Shown: positions 34,928 to 45,082, counted from the stretch's first letter. The stretch is DNA of 64,000 nt from Gammaproteobacteria bacterium (GCA_947469285.1 CANIOW010000013.1:26164-90163), one strand, 5' to 3'. Made by a program: numbers and translations. Notes: a model not told the origin generated them from the sequence alone.

Positions 34928-37159
34928 ATGGACACGCCGTCCACGCTGCTGAACCTGCTGCCTGACAGCTGGACCAGCGGGTGGACGGGCGGATGGCGCA
35001 CCGCAGGCATCCAGCACCTGCTGACCGCGCTCGAAACCTACCTGCCGCCGGACCACATCGAGCGGGTGCGTGAAGCCTACGAAGTGGCCAACGAGGCCCA
35101 CCGGGGCCAGAAGCGCCTGACGGGCGAACCCTATATCACCCATCCTGTCGCAGCCGCTGGCATCTTGGCCAGCCTGCACATGGACTGGCAGACCCTGTGC
35201 GCGGCGCTGCTGCACGATGTCATCGAAGACACGCCCACCGCCAAAGACGAGATCGCCGAACGCTTCGGCCGCGAGGTGGCGGAGATCGTCGATGGCGTCT
35301 CCAAACTCGACAAGGTGCAGTTTAAAAACAAGGCTGAGGCGCAGGCCGAAAGTTTTCGCAAGATGATCCTGGCGATGGTGCGCGACATCCGCGTCATCAT
35401 GGTCAAGCTGGCCGACCGCACCCACAACATGCGCTCACTAGGGGTCATGCCCGCACCGAAGCGTCGCCGCATTGCGCGCGAAACCCTCGATATCTACGCG
35501 CCCATCGCTAACCGGCTCGGGATCAATTCGCTGAAGCTGGAACTGGAAGACCTCGGCTTCCAGGCGCTCTATCCAAAACGCTACCGTGTCATTGAACGCG
35601 AGCTAAAAAAGGCGCGCGGCAACCAGAAGCAGTTCGCACCGAAAATACGCGAGAGCCTAGCGGCCGCCCTAGAGCAAGCCAATCTCAAAGGCAGTGTGGA
35701 GTCGCGCGAGAAGCATCTGTTTAGCATCTACCAAAAGATGCTCAAGAAAAAAGTCGCACTGTCGGAAGTGGTCGACGTCTACGGGTTTCGCGTGGTGGTC
35801 GACAGCGTCGACACCTGCTACCGGGTGCTAGGACTGGTACACGGCCTGTATAAGCCCATGCCGGGCCGCTTCAAGGACTACATCGCCATTCCGCGTATCA
35901 ATGGCTACCAGTCGTTGCACACCACGCTGTTTGGGCCCAATGGCATCCCGCTGGAAGTGCAGATTCGTACCAGTGAAATGCACCAGCTCGCCGACAGCGG
36001 CATTGCCGCACATTGGCAGTATAAAACTGGCGACCAAGAAGGCAGCAACGCACAACAGGAACGTGCGCGCGAATGGCTGAAAGGCCTGATGCAAATTCAG
36101 GAAGGAGGCACTTCCGAAGAATTTCTAGAAAGCGTCCGCGTCGATCTGTTTCCAGACAAGGTCTACGTCTTCACGCCCAAGGGCGATATCTTGCGGCTGC
36201 CGCGCGGCGCCACCTGTGTCGACTATGCGTATGCGGTACACACCGGCGTGGGCGACCGCTGTGTAGCGGCGAAAGTGGACCGGCGTCTGGTGCCGCTACG
36301 TGCCGCGCTGCGCAACGGGCAGACGGTGGAGATCATCACCGCCCGCGGTGCCACGCCAAACCCGGCGTGGGTGAACTTCGTGGTCACCGCTAAGGCGCGC
36401 AATGCCATTCGCCATTACCTTAAGAGCATGAAACACGGCGAGGCCATTGAGCTTGGGCGCCGCCTGCTGGACCAGGCATTGCAGGAATTTTCGCTGCCGC
36501 TGAAGCAAGTACCGGAAAGCACGCTGACTCGTGCGGCCGTGGAGATTGGACTGAAGCACACCGACGAACTGTTCGAACAGATCGGTCTCGGCGAGCGGCT
36601 GGCGCCACTGGTGGCCCGCGCATTGCTCCCGGCACCGCTGGCACCGGCGGCAGAACCGGCCGGGGACACGACGGTGGAAGTCACCTCCGCCACCGGAACC
36701 ACCGCCGACAGCCCCGCGCCACTGGCCATTGCCGGTACCGAAGGACTGGTGGTCAACTACGCGCGCTGCTGCTTCCCGCTGCCCGGAGACCCCGTCATCG
36801 CGCACCTGTCCACTGGACGCGGCGTCATTGTCCACCGCAGCACCTGCGGCAACCTGGCGGGCTGGCATAAGCAACCCGACAAATGGCTGCCAGTGTTTTG
36901 GCAAAACGAACCGGGCAATCTCTTTGCCTCACAGTTGCGAGTAGAAGTGCAAAACCGCGTGGGCGTGCTGGCGGCGGTGGCGACCAAGATTGCCGCCACC
37001 CGCACCAACATCGACACCGTTTCGCTCACCGAACGCGATACCGCCGCCTCGACCATCACCTTCGAGCTACAGGTGGAGGACCGCAGACATCTAGCGCGTG
37101 TGCTGCGCGCCATCCGCCACATGGATAACGTGCTGTCCGTGACACGCACGCTGGCCTAA
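34928..37159 (+). CDS. spoT: Bifunctional (p)ppGpp synthase/hydrolase
   Basis: A 743-residue RelA/SpoT homologue. An intact hydrolase HD (HPVAAAGILASL, LLHDVIEDTPT) is followed by the synthetase with RFKDYIAIPRINGYQSLHTT. The R-x-K-D loop is the mark of bifunctional enzymes. Then come a TGS domain (DKVYVFTPKGDILRLPRGAT) and a C-terminal ACT domain (LRVEVQNRVGVLAAVATKIA). It sets the stringent-response alarmone level. The catabolic block begins just after its stop. Confidence 0.97.
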   Translation: MDTPSTLLNLLPDSWTSGWTGGWRTAGIQHLLTALETYLPPDHIERVREAYEVANEAHRGQKRLTGEPYITHPVAAAGILASLHMDWQTLCAALLHDVIEDTPTAKDEIAERFGREVAEIVDGVSKLDKVQFKNKAEAQAESFRKMILAMVRDIRVIMVKLADRTHNMRSLGVMPAPKRRRIARETLDIYAPIANRLGINSLKLELEDLGFQALYPKRYRVIERELKKARGNQKQFAPKIRESLAAALEQANLKGSVESREKHLFSIYQKMLKKKVALSEVVDVYGFRVVVDSVDTCYRVLGLVHGLYKPMPGRFKDYIAIPRINGYQSLHTTLFGPNGIPLEVQIRTSEMHQLADSGIAAHWQYKTGDQEGSNAQQERAREWLKGLMQIQEGGTSEEFLESVRVDLFPDKVYVFTPKGDILRLPRGATCVDYAYAVHTGVGDRCVAAKVDRRLVPLRAALRNGQTVEIITARGATPNPAWVNFVVTAKARNAIRHYLKSMKHGEAIELGRRLLDQALQEFSLPLKQVPESTLTRAAVEIGLKHTDELFEQIGLGERLAPLVARALLPAPLAPAAEPAGDTTVEVTSATGTTADSPAPLAIAGTEGLVVNYARCCFPLPGDPVIAHLSTGRGVIVHRSTCGNLAGWHKQPDKWLPVFWQNEPGNLFASQLRVEVQNRVGVLAAVATKIAATRTNIDTVSLTERDTAASTITFELQVEDRRHLARVLRAIRHMDNVLSVTRTLA

Positions 37160-37224
37160 ACAGCGGAAGTCGCCGCCTAGCGTCGACAAAATGCCAACGC
37201 AGGAACTACGATAGTGCTGCGTAC

Positions 37225-38979
37225 TCAGGTGCGCCCCAAAATCTGACTGAGCGCGTTAATTAGTGCGGCCACTGAATCGGTGCCAGCCGTGTGTGAGCGC
37301 CAACCCACCATTAGATCTGGCCTCACCAGCAGCGCACCATCATCATTGACCTCACGAAGACGCGCGTAATCGCCATAGCAGTCGTCGTAGGCACAGCCAT
37401 AACCGATCACCCGAACCTCGAGCGAGATACCAAGCTTCTCACGGGCCTGGTGGGCCGCAGCATTCCACGCCTTCGCGCCGGAGTGCCCAGTCAGCAGCGT
37501 AAACCTGCCCTTGCCACATAAATCCAAAGTCGAAACTCGCTTTTGGTCCTTGGTCAACCAAACATGTGGCAAGTGGTAGCCAGGACGGCTCGTAGCGTTG
37601 TAATAAAACTCCGCATCACGAGACCATTCTGGCAAAGGGGCGCCGTCGCTGACAACGGCAGCCGACTGATAATGTTGCTGCAGCTCGACGCCCAGCGTGC
37701 TGTACCCGCGCAGTAAGCCATCCATAGCACCCCGCAACTCGGAACGCCGCGAGACGCCGCGTGGGGAGTCTTCATCCAGTACCGCAAGAGCCGCCTCAAA
37801 GCCCGCCGCATCTGGAACGGTAGACACCCCTAAGGCGCCAAACACTGGCGGAAGCAAACCCATACTGTCGTTAGCCCGACGCACAATCTGTTTACCGACT
37901 GGAACACGCTCGTCCCGGTAGGTTTCCAGTAGTGACGGAGCAGCCTCACCACGCAACACCATCGCCAGCTTCCAGCAGAGATTAAAGCTGTCCTGAATTG
38001 AGGTATTCGATCCCAATCCGTTCATAGGCGGATGCCGGTGCACAGCATCACCAACACAGAAAACACGACCGAGCATGTTGTCTTTTGCATAGACATCGTT
38101 GGTCGTCCACGTCGACATAGATTCAATTTCAACCGGCACGCTATCGTCGCCGATGAGCTGATGCGCAATCTTCCTGCCGAACTCGTGGCTCAGGTCCGGC
38201 TTCGGGCCGTTGATGTCGAAGCCCCAAACACCTACCCAACGCCACCACGTGCGCACCATTCGCAGGACGCCAACTCCCACTCCGTTCACGCCCACTCCTG
38301 GCTGAAAAAACCAGTACATATCCCCAGGTCGGTGCTCAACGAACCGCGAGAGGTCCGCCTTGAAGACCACGTTGATAGAGCCACGGAGCCCCATCTTTCC
38401 CTCGAGTGGCAACTCCAACTGCTTGACCACAGCGGAATTTGCCCCATCCGCGCCGATCACATACTTGCTCCGAATTTCAAATTCACCGCCCGTTAAACGG
38501 TCGCGGAGCACGGAGGTCACCCCGTCCACGTCCTGGCGTAGCGACACGAATTCCGTATTGAAACGAACCGTAGTGCCGCGGCTCGCCGCAGCGTTTACCA
38601 GAATCGGCTCCAAAATATCCTGCGGTATATCGCAGATCGAACAGGGGCTTGCCAGATCGTGTTCTGCCTTAAAATGCGGGTCGGTATACCAAGTTCTTAA
38701 CCGGCCGAATTCGCGTCCCGCAAGGCTGCGGGCAAAGACGTGCTCACCCATCAATCGCTGCGGCGTGGCCACCGCTACCATTTCAGATTCAAGCCCCATG
38801 TCACGGAAGACCTCCACCGCGCGCTGGTTAGTAATGTGCGCACGCGGGGTGGGAGAACACGCAGAGTACTTGTTCACGACGATGCATGAGACGCCATAGG
38901 ACGCCAGTAAAACACCAGCACTAGCCCCCGAAGGACCCGCGCCTACTACTAGGACATCAGTCTCAATTACAACCGTCAT
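37225..38979 (-). CDS. FAD-dependent phenol-type monooxygenase (TfdB-like)
   Basis: A 584-residue class A flavoprotein monooxygenase. FAD motif TDVLVVGAGPSGASAGVLLA, the DG motif VIGADGANSAVV, and GRVFCVGDAVHRHPPMNGLG are present, with a C-terminal thioredoxin-like domain. The opening NKYSACSPTPRAHITNQRAV resembles 2,4-dichlorophenol 6-monooxygenase. AAGGAG lies eight bases before the ATG. It probably hydroxylates a phenol to a catechol for the extradiol dioxygenase of the same cluster; the true substrate is not known. Confidence 0.88.
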   Translation of the reverse strand: MTVVIETDVLVVGAGPSGASAGVLLASYGVSCIVVNKYSACSPTPRAHITNQRAVEVFRDMGLESEMVAVATPQRLMGEHVFARSLAGREFGRLRTWYTDPHFKAEHDLASPCSICDIPQDILEPILVNAAASRGTTVRFNTEFVSLRQDVDGVTSVLRDRLTGGEFEIRSKYVIGADGANSAVVKQLELPLEGKMGLRGSINVVFKADLSRFVEHRPGDMYWFFQPGVGVNGVGVGVLRMVRTWWRWVGVWGFDINGPKPDLSHEFGRKIAHQLIGDDSVPVEIESMSTWTTNDVYAKDNMLGRVFCVGDAVHRHPPMNGLGSNTSIQDSFNLCWKLAMVLRGEAAPSLLETYRDERVPVGKQIVRRANDSMGLLPPVFGALGVSTVPDAAGFEAALAVLDEDSPRGVSRRSELRGAMDGLLRGYSTLGVELQQHYQSAAVVSDGAPLPEWSRDAEFYYNATSRPGYHLPHVWLTKDQKRVSTLDLCGKGRFTLLTGHSGAKAWNAAAHQAREKLGISLEVRVIGYGCAYDDCYGDYARLREVNDDGALLVRPDLMVGWRSHTAGTDSVAALINALSQILGRT

Positions 38980-39016
38980 GATTCACTCCTTCAACACCAT
39001 CGTGTCTGTGCATTTC

Positions 39017-39751
39017 TTAAATTGAATTCAGCAGTCCGCCATCGCAGGCAATCGCCTGCCCGGTAACGTAAGCCGCATTTTCTGAAGCGAGGAAGGCGAC
39101 CAGAGACGCCAGTTCCTCAGGCGCACCTATTCGGCCGGCCGGAATTTTTGCCGTAATGGCGTCACGATCACTGCTCACTTCCGCAAGTCGCTCGGTCAAG
39201 ATATAGCCGGGCATGACGGCGTTGACCGTAATTCCCGCTGCCGCCACTTCTTTGCTAAGCGCATTAACCAGTCCATGTAACCCCGCTCGTAGCGCGCTGG
39301 AAACCACCAGGCGTGGTAATGGTTCTCGAGCAGAGATAGAACTGATCAGCAATATGCGACCCCAGCCGTTCAGTCGCATTGCCGGGAGCGCTACGCGAAT
39401 TGAGTCTACGGCGCTCATCCAAAGCATTTCGTGGTACTCGCGCCAAACCGCTTCTGCGGTGTTTTCGAACGTCGTCGCTGGGGGTCCGCCAGAATTCACT
39501 ACCAGAATGTCCACGCGGCCGAGGAGCTGCAAAGCGGCAGCGACTAAACTGCTCACCGCGCCCCGCTGCGCGAAATCAGCGGGAATAGCGATGCCGTTCA
39601 CAGCGGCGGCGGCGTCCGTCAAGCGCTCGCTTTCGCGAGCACTCACCATCACTTTCACACCTTCGCGCGACAGTGCTTGAGCAATGGCCAAGCCAAGTCC
39701 GCTTGATCCTCCCATCACTAAAGCAGTTCGACCATCGAGCGCAAGATTCAT
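39017..39751 (-). CDS. SDR-fold protein with altered catalytic Tyr/Lys
   Basis: A 244-residue short-chain dehydrogenase. TALVMGGSSGLGLAIAQAL is the NAD(P) motif and AYVTGQAIACDGG the C-terminal motif. The usual NNAG is VVNSGGPPA, and where Y-x-x-x-K should be there is SSALRAGLHG, with Ser for Tyr and Arg for Lys. A known SDR subgroup has this N-S/T-x-x-R style site, so it may be active with a different catalytic set or be a structural enzyme. It is translationally coupled to the PhzS-like gene upstream. Confidence 0.82.
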   Translation of the reverse strand: MNLALDGRTALVMGGSSGLGLAIAQALSREGVKVMVSARESERLTDAAAAVNGIAIPADFAQRGAVSSLVAAALQLLGRVDILVVNSGGPPATTFENTAEAVWREYHEMLWMSAVDSIRVALPAMRLNGWGRILLISSISAREPLPRLVVSSALRAGLHGLVNALSKEVAAAGITVNAVMPGYILTERLAEVSSDRDAITAKIPAGRIGAPEELASLVAFLASENAAYVTGQAIACDGGLLNSI

Positions 39752-41028
39752 GGCGGCGCGCCAGCGCTGCGGCTGGAAGCCGCAAGGGACACTACGGCAT
39801 CAGGCAGCTTGCTCCCCGGAACAGAGAACCCAGCTATCTCCCGATAACGATCAGACATCACGCGTAATTCTGTTTGACTGATGTAGGCGTCCAGATCGTC
39901 AAACGGCCGGTCGCCAACCAGGTCCTCCACGCGGAGGTTAATGAAATCAGGTGGCTGCTTTCGGTTGGTCAACACAATCCTCGCCGTAGCATCTCGACGG
40001 ATACCCTCATAAGCCAGAAAGGCCGTCTGCGGATCCGCCCTTAGCTGCAGCTGCTCCGCCAGCGTTCGGGCGTCGATGACGGCTTGTGCAGCGCCATTGG
40101 AGCCACGTGGATACATTGGGTGGGCGGCGTCTCCGGCCAAGGTCACTCGACCGAACGTCCACTGCGGCGTCGGATCTTTGTCAACCATGGGGTATTCCAA
40201 CACCCGCTCTGAGTTTCTTATTAATGCCGGGACATTCAGCCACTCGTAGACCCAATCGGAGAACACAGGCAGGAAATCAGCAACCTCGCCTTCGGCGTTC
40301 CAATCGTTAGCGGTTGAGGCCTCGCGCTGAATCTCGGCCACCCAATTGATTAGCTGAAAGCCTGAGCCGTCATCTGGCGCGGAAATGGGGTAGATCACCA
40401 TTTTCCCAGTACGAATAGAACCGATACGCAGGTATGAGCGGCCGCCAAAAATCGATTTCTGCTCTGTCACGCCACGCCAGGTGTTAATGCCGGTAAACAC
40501 TACGGCGTCGCCGCGAACGTACTGCCGCCGAACAGCAGAATTCACGCCATCGCAGGCCACCACACCCTCAGCACGTACCGGCTCGAGATACTTTCCCGCG
40601 GCGTCCGTCAACCTAAGCGTTACGCCATCAATGTCTTGGTCGATCGCAACGCAGGAGCGGCCTAATACTACTGCCTCCGGCCCAAGCTCCTCGCGAACTT
40701 TACGGTAGAGGATGGAGTGTAGACGCCCCCGATGAATACCCACCTCCGGGTGAGGATAGCCGGCAAACCGTCCACGTGGCTCGTGGTAGATCAACTGCCC
40801 GAAACGGTTGAAAAAGCGGCTGTCATGGTTTTCGCTACCTAACGTCAGAATAGGTTCGGCGAGTCCCAGGGCTTCGAGCTCCTTCATCGCATGGGGGAGT
40901 AAGGTAATGCCAACACCAATCTCGCGCATTTCACGGTTGCGCTCATAGACCACGCAGGCGATACCGCGGCGCTTCAGATTCAGCGCCAAGGCCAGCCCAC
41001 AAATTCCCCCACCAATGATAGCGATCAC
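39748..41028 (-). CDS. FAD-dependent monooxygenase (PhzS/salicylate-hydroxylase-like)
   Basis: A 426-residue class A flavoprotein. IAIIGGGICGLALALNLKRR binds FAD, VVACDGVNSAVRRQY is the DG motif, and TLAGDAAHPMYPRGSNGAAQ the GD motif, with the GDAAHPMYPxGxNGA form seen in PhzS-like hydroxylases. The gene overlaps its neighbours on both sides by four bases. It probably hydroxylates an aromatic acid in the same cluster. Two aromatic monooxygenases in one operon suggest two successive ring hydroxylations. Confidence 0.86.
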   Translation of the reverse strand: MIAIIGGGICGLALALNLKRRGIACVVYERNREMREIGVGITLLPHAMKELEALGLAEPILTLGSENHDSRFFNRFGQLIYHEPRGRFAGYPHPEVGIHRGRLHSILYRKVREELGPEAVVLGRSCVAIDQDIDGVTLRLTDAAGKYLEPVRAEGVVACDGVNSAVRRQYVRGDAVVFTGINTWRGVTEQKSIFGGRSYLRIGSIRTGKMVIYPISAPDDGSGFQLINWVAEIQREASTANDWNAEGEVADFLPVFSDWVYEWLNVPALIRNSERVLEYPMVDKDPTPQWTFGRVTLAGDAAHPMYPRGSNGAAQAVIDARTLAEQLQLRADPQTAFLAYEGIRRDATARIVLTNRKQPPDFINLRVEDLVGDRPFDDLDAYISQTELRVMSDRYREIAGFSVPGSKLPDAVVSLAASSRSAGAPP

Positions 41029-42536
41029 CGCGGAAACTCAACGCCGAGAGCACCGTGCGTCTGGTAGATATGTTTCACCTGCTGGAACTCTTGCATTGCC
41101 ATCGTTCCATGCAGCCGTCCGACGCCGCTATCGCCATAACCACCCGTCTCAACTTCAGCAACGAGCTTGTTGTGATCATTAATCCAGACTGTTCCAGCTT
41201 TGATCGCACGCGCAATTCGGTGCGCGCGTACGAGATCAGCAGTCCACACGCTCGCCGCCAGTCCAAATGGCGTCGCATTGGCCCGTTGAACCGCTTCGAT
41301 ATCACTGGAGAAGCGTTCAAGGTTCACGATTGGACCGAACAGTTCTTGCTGTATGTAGTCAGAAGCGAGGTCATCGTAGGTGGTTAATGTTGGCGAAAGA
41401 TAGGCACCGCGCTCTAGGTCACCCCCGGGGACAAACCCCTGTAATGGCGCCCGACCGTCTTCCGCTGCGCGCTCAACCAGTGCGAGTAAGCGGTCTCGAC
41501 TCTGCGCGTTGATCAGCGGACCCAGATCTGTAGCACTGTGGTCGACCGGCCCAAGCCGTAGCGCGCTCAACGCAGCACATAGGGCAATTTTCATTGCGTC
41601 ATAGCGGCTCTCGTGTACCAGAATGCGGCTGATGGCCGTACATTGCTGCCCACAAAGGATCATAGATTCGGTCGCCAACCTTCCAGACACCTGTTCGATA
41701 TTGCAGTCTGCAAGCACGATGGCAGGGGCTTTCCCCCCCAGTTCAAGATTGATTTTTTTTAGCGTCGGGCTGGCAGCCGCCATAATGGCCTTGCCCACGC
41801 GGCTGCTACCAGTAAAGCTAATGACTTGTACATCGAGTGAGCGAACCAGCTCCTCGGCGCCCGCGCTGCCCACCTCGCTGAAGCTGTTGACGGTTCCCGG
41901 CGGCAGTCGTTCGCAGCGTGACAGAACCCGCATGATGGCTGAATGAATGAGCGCGGACTGCAGCGCCGGGCGAACCACGACGGTACACCCTGCTGCAATA
42001 GCCGGCGCCAGCGAACGGACTAGCAAAATGACAGGGGCGTTCCATGGCACCATGATCGCCGCCACCCCGGCAGCCTCTGGCGCTATCAGAGAGACGCACC
42101 CCGGTTCCGTCTCCAACATCCGCCCGAAGGTGGAGCGGGCAAGCCCTGCATAAAACCGCAGCTCAGCAACACTCGCTGCTATCTCGCCGGTGGCCACCCG
42201 CAGCAATTTACCGGTCTCAGCCGCCAGCAGCACTGCCAGCGGAGCGGCCTCTCGCTCCATTTCAGCAGCAAAATCAAGCAGTACTTCGGCGCGCAGGCGC
42301 GGCACCTGCGCCCATGTGTTTTGCTCAAACGCTAGTCGAGCAGCTGCGATGGCCTCAAGTGCGACAACGGAGCCGCCTACAGCAACCGTCCCGACGATTT
42401 CACCGGTAGCAGGATTAAAGCGCAGGACAGCCGGCTCACCGGATGGATACCACGCCCCGCCAATCCAGTGGCCGGCGCTCCAAGGAGGGCAAGAGGGTAC
42501 TCTAGCGTCCGCCGGTGCTGATGCTTGCCCGTTCAT
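41025..42536 (-). CDS. Aldehyde dehydrogenase
   Basis: A 503-residue ALDH. Catalytic residues: Glu in INLELGGKAPAIV and Cys in LCGQQCTAIS; the NAD loop is FTGSSRVGKAIM. In an extradiol cluster a 2-hydroxymuconic-semialdehyde dehydrogenase is expected, so this may act on the ring-fission product, but benzaldehyde-type substrates are equally possible. It overlaps the SDR gene at 42533 by four bases. Confidence 0.9.
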   Translation of the reverse strand: MNGQASAPADARVPSCPPWSAGHWIGGAWYPSGEPAVLRFNPATGEIVGTVAVGGSVVALEAIAAARLAFEQNTWAQVPRLRAEVLLDFAAEMEREAAPLAVLLAAETGKLLRVATGEIAASVAELRFYAGLARSTFGRMLETEPGCVSLIAPEAAGVAAIMVPWNAPVILLVRSLAPAIAAGCTVVVRPALQSALIHSAIMRVLSRCERLPPGTVNSFSEVGSAGAEELVRSLDVQVISFTGSSRVGKAIMAAASPTLKKINLELGGKAPAIVLADCNIEQVSGRLATESMILCGQQCTAISRILVHESRYDAMKIALCAALSALRLGPVDHSATDLGPLINAQSRDRLLALVERAAEDGRAPLQGFVPGGDLERGAYLSPTLTTYDDLASDYIQQELFGPIVNLERFSSDIEAVQRANATPFGLAASVWTADLVRAHRIARAIKAGTVWINDHNKLVAEVETGGYGDSGVGRLHGTMAMQEFQQVKHIYQTHGALGVEFPR

Positions 42537-43303
42537 GGCATTAATCCGCCGCCATTCACGTGCAGCACTTGGCCATTCACGAAGCGTGCGGCAGTTCCAA
42601 GGAGAAATAAAATAGGGCCAACAATATCCTCGGCCTCGGCCGCTCGTGCTAGCGGAACAGAGCGGGCATAGGCCTGCATGTCAAAGGTGGAGTCGCGCGA
42701 CTGGCGACCTGTACCGCCAGTAAAGAACGCGGTATTCACTGCCCCGGGCGCCACGACGTTGGCGCGTACTGGTGCACACTCGAGCGCTATGGTCTTGGTT
42801 AAAGCAATAACCGCTGCCTTGGAGGCGCTATAAGGTCCGAACCCCGCCAGTGGACGGACGGCCTGACCGGAGGCGATATTGACCATAGCGCCGACCGGCG
42901 AGGCCTTGAGCAGCGGCAGTGCAGCCCGACAGCAGAGAAATGTAGAGTTCACATTCCCCTGAATGGTCTCGTCCCAGGCGGTGAGCGACATCTCGGCCGT
43001 GGTGCTAGAAGGATTCGAGAATCCACATAAGTTAACCAGCAAATCCAAACCACCCCAACGGCGAGCCACCTGCGCGAAAGCAGCCTCTACGGATTTTTCA
43101 TGGGTGGCATCGAGCGCCACCCGATGTACTGTCGGAGGCAGGTCGGCGCGTGCAATAGACGCCGCGAGATCCAGGACACTGACCTGAAGACTCAGCGAAA
43201 CGCAGGCCGAGGTCACGGCGCTGCCGATACCACCGCAACCCCCCACAATGGCGATGGTCGTTCCAGCGGCAGGCGCCAGCGACAACGAAAGATTGGTGCT
43301 CAC
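42533..43303 (-). CDS. SDR family oxidoreductase
   Basis: A protein of about 256 residues from a GTG at 43303; a TTG at 43345 would add 14 residues. TIAIVGGCGGIGSAV binds the nucleotide, and YSASKAAVIAL has the normal Tyr and Lys. Asn in LVNLCGFSN replaces the usual NNAG. It may oxidise a dihydrodiol or an alcohol intermediate. It starts the run of four-base overlaps through 39017. Confidence 0.85.
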   Translation of the reverse strand: MSTNLSLSLAPAAGTTIAIVGGCGGIGSAVTSACVSLSLQVSVLDLAASIARADLPPTVHRVALDATHEKSVEAAFAQVARRWGGLDLLVNLCGFSNPSSTTAEMSLTAWDETIQGNVNSTFLCCRAALPLLKASPVGAMVNIASGQAVRPLAGFGPYSASKAAVIALTKTIALECAPVRANVVAPGAVNTAFFTGGTGRQSRDSTFDMQAYARSVPLARAAEAEDIVGPILFLLGTAARFVNGQVLHVNGGGLMP

Positions 43304-43387
43304 GTTTTGTGACTGCTTCCGAGCTGCTCCGGCAAGGACCAGCAATGCACGCGATCTGTTAATAACACAGCGCGCCCCAACACGTGG

Positions 43388-44221
43388 TCATCCACCCTTG
43401 CCAAAAAAACGCAAAGTAATGTCTGTAAATTCGCGCGGATACTCAATCATTATCCAATGGCCGCAGTTTGGGAAGATGGTTCCCCATGCGTGGGGCATAC
43501 GATCAAGCAACTCGTACATTTTTCGCAGCGGCACTATCTTGTCATTCTTGCCTGCGCATACCATGGTTCGGGTTTTAATCGATGATATTTGCTCGTCGGT
43601 GTAACAAAGTCCATTTTGACGGACCCACGCCATCGCGGCCATGTTGGCGGTTTTCGCCTCCGGCCGAATCGAGCGTATATAGCGGTAGTCGACCACCTCT
43701 GCCGTAGGTTCGTAGCTGTAAGTAAGGCATTTTATGAGCGCGCGCATGCCCTCTCGCGTGAAGTCATAGGCAAGCACCGGCGCCATCACCGCGTGGTTGG
43801 CTGCCATGTCGGCAGGCGCCATATTGACGGCCGATCCCATCAGCACTAAATTCCGAACCAGGTCCGGCCGCTCCAGCACCACTCCCATCGCTGTGGTTCC
43901 ACCCATGGAGTTGCCGATCAAGTCCACCGGCCCGACCCCCAACGCTTCAATGAAAGCGATCATGTGACGTGTGCGGGTCTGTTGCGTGTACTGCGCTGCG
44001 GACGGGTCTGGCATATCGGTATCGCCAAAGCCAAACATATCTACTGCAAAAGCTCTCATGTGGGGCGCGTACGCCGCCATACATTCGGCCCAGTTGGAGC
44101 GGCCGTCCGCGCCTGCACCACCCCCATGAATTAGCAGCAATGGGTCGCCCGCCCCTGCTTCAATGTAGTGGGTTCGAATTCCGGCCGCGGTCACAAATTG
44201 GCTTGCGTATTGCTGCTTCAT
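43388..44221 (-). CDS. Alpha/beta hydrolase, meta-cleavage-product-type
   Basis: A 277-residue hydrolase. Nucleophile elbow GNSMGG, acid in CAGKNDKIVPL and His in PNCGHWIMIEYP give a complete triad. The LLLIHGGGAGADGRSNW opening matches C-C hydrolases such as BphD and MhpC, where the oxyanion region is HGGGPGA. With the extradiol dioxygenase gene just upstream it most likely hydrolyses a ring-fission dienoate. It contrasts with the His-less hydrolase at 2174. Confidence 0.88.
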   Translation of the reverse strand: MKQQYASQFVTAAGIRTHYIEAGAGDPLLLIHGGGAGADGRSNWAECMAAYAPHMRAFAVDMFGFGDTDMPDPSAAQYTQQTRTRHMIAFIEALGVGPVDLIGNSMGGTTAMGVVLERPDLVRNLVLMGSAVNMAPADMAANHAVMAPVLAYDFTREGMRALIKCLTYSYEPTAEVVDYRYIRSIRPEAKTANMAAMAWVRQNGLCYTDEQISSIKTRTMVCAGKNDKIVPLRKMYELLDRMPHAWGTIFPNCGHWIMIEYPREFTDITLRFFGKGG

Positions 44222-44265
44222 TGTCTATACCCCTTAAACATCGCATTCTGAAAAAATCCTTGCCG

Positions 44266-45081
44266 CTACACGTGCAACTGGGTCGCTGCGATACCGGTTT
44301 TCCATGAGTACATAGGTTCATAGAAAATGGTCTCACCGCGCGCACCAGGCACTGTGGCCAACATGGTGATCCAATAGAGTGTTTCCATACCGCCATTTCC
44401 GGCAGTAGCAAGTAAATCCGCAGCAGTCATCTCGGCCAATTCATCCCCTCGACCCGCCTCAATCAACGCAAGGACATGACGGTCGAAGATCTCATTAATT
44501 TCTCCATCGCGATCGACCATGAGCCAGTGGGAGAGTCCCCCGGCGCCGATTACCACCACGCGTTCGCCGACTGGGCGGCACTGCTCAACGTATTTTTTCA
44601 ATAAGTTTCCGAGCGCCTGACACCGCCGTGGATTAGGCAGTGGTTCCATACAAATATTGATATTGATGGGCACCACCGGTAGATCGCCGCGCGGCGCCGC
44701 GAACATTACCGGGACAGAGATCCCATGGTCGGGCCGAAAGCCATGGGCCTCCAACTTCGCCAGATCAAAGTCCTGTTCGGCACCAAACCGCACCAGCCCC
44801 TCACCGAATTCGCGCTGGCCTGCAAAGGGCCTAACGGGAACATCCGTATCACCCCAGGGCAGGTATTCGTCTGCCACCCCGACGGCATAGGGCATTTGGT
44901 AGGACGTACCCAGATTAAACAGGTGGTCTCCGCTAATCACGACTAACAAGTCTGGCTTGAGCGCGCGAATGCGGCGGCCAACGGCTTTGTAGCCCTCATA
45001 CACACGATCTGCTGCGGCTTCTGCGCCGTGCGGATGAAATAAAATATGCCCTTGTCCGAAGGCCCCGACCACCTTGCCCAT
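44266..45081 (-). CDS. LigB-type class III extradiol ring-cleavage dioxygenase
   Basis: A 271-residue protein of the LigB family. Ligands and catalysts: His in GQGHILFHPHG and SGDHLFNLG, catalytic-type His in GAGGLSHWLMV and Glu in GNGGMETLYWIT. AAGGAG ten bases before ATG 45081 decides the start. The enzyme would need Fe(II) and cut a catechol-type ring next to the hydroxyls. The small gene just upstream is probably its LigA-like partner. Substrate unknown; protocatechuate, gallate or 2,3-dihydroxyphenylpropionate types are possible. Confidence 0.9.
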   Translation of the reverse strand: MGKVVGAFGQGHILFHPHGAEAAADRVYEGYKAVGRRIRALKPDLLVVISGDHLFNLGTSYQMPYAVGVADEYLPWGDTDVPVRPFAGQREFGEGLVRFGAEQDFDLAKLEAHGFRPDHGISVPVMFAAPRGDLPVVPININICMEPLPNPRRCQALGNLLKKYVEQCRPVGERVVVIGAGGLSHWLMVDRDGEINEIFDRHVLALIEAGRGDELAEMTAADLLATAGNGGMETLYWITMLATVPGARGETIFYEPMYSWKTGIAATQLHV

Positions 45082-45082
45082 T

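Noticed and set aside
37160..37224. Possible attachment site or direct repeat at the left edge of the catabolic block
   Set aside because: No match between this edge and the right edge at 53889-54043, and no integrase in the block.
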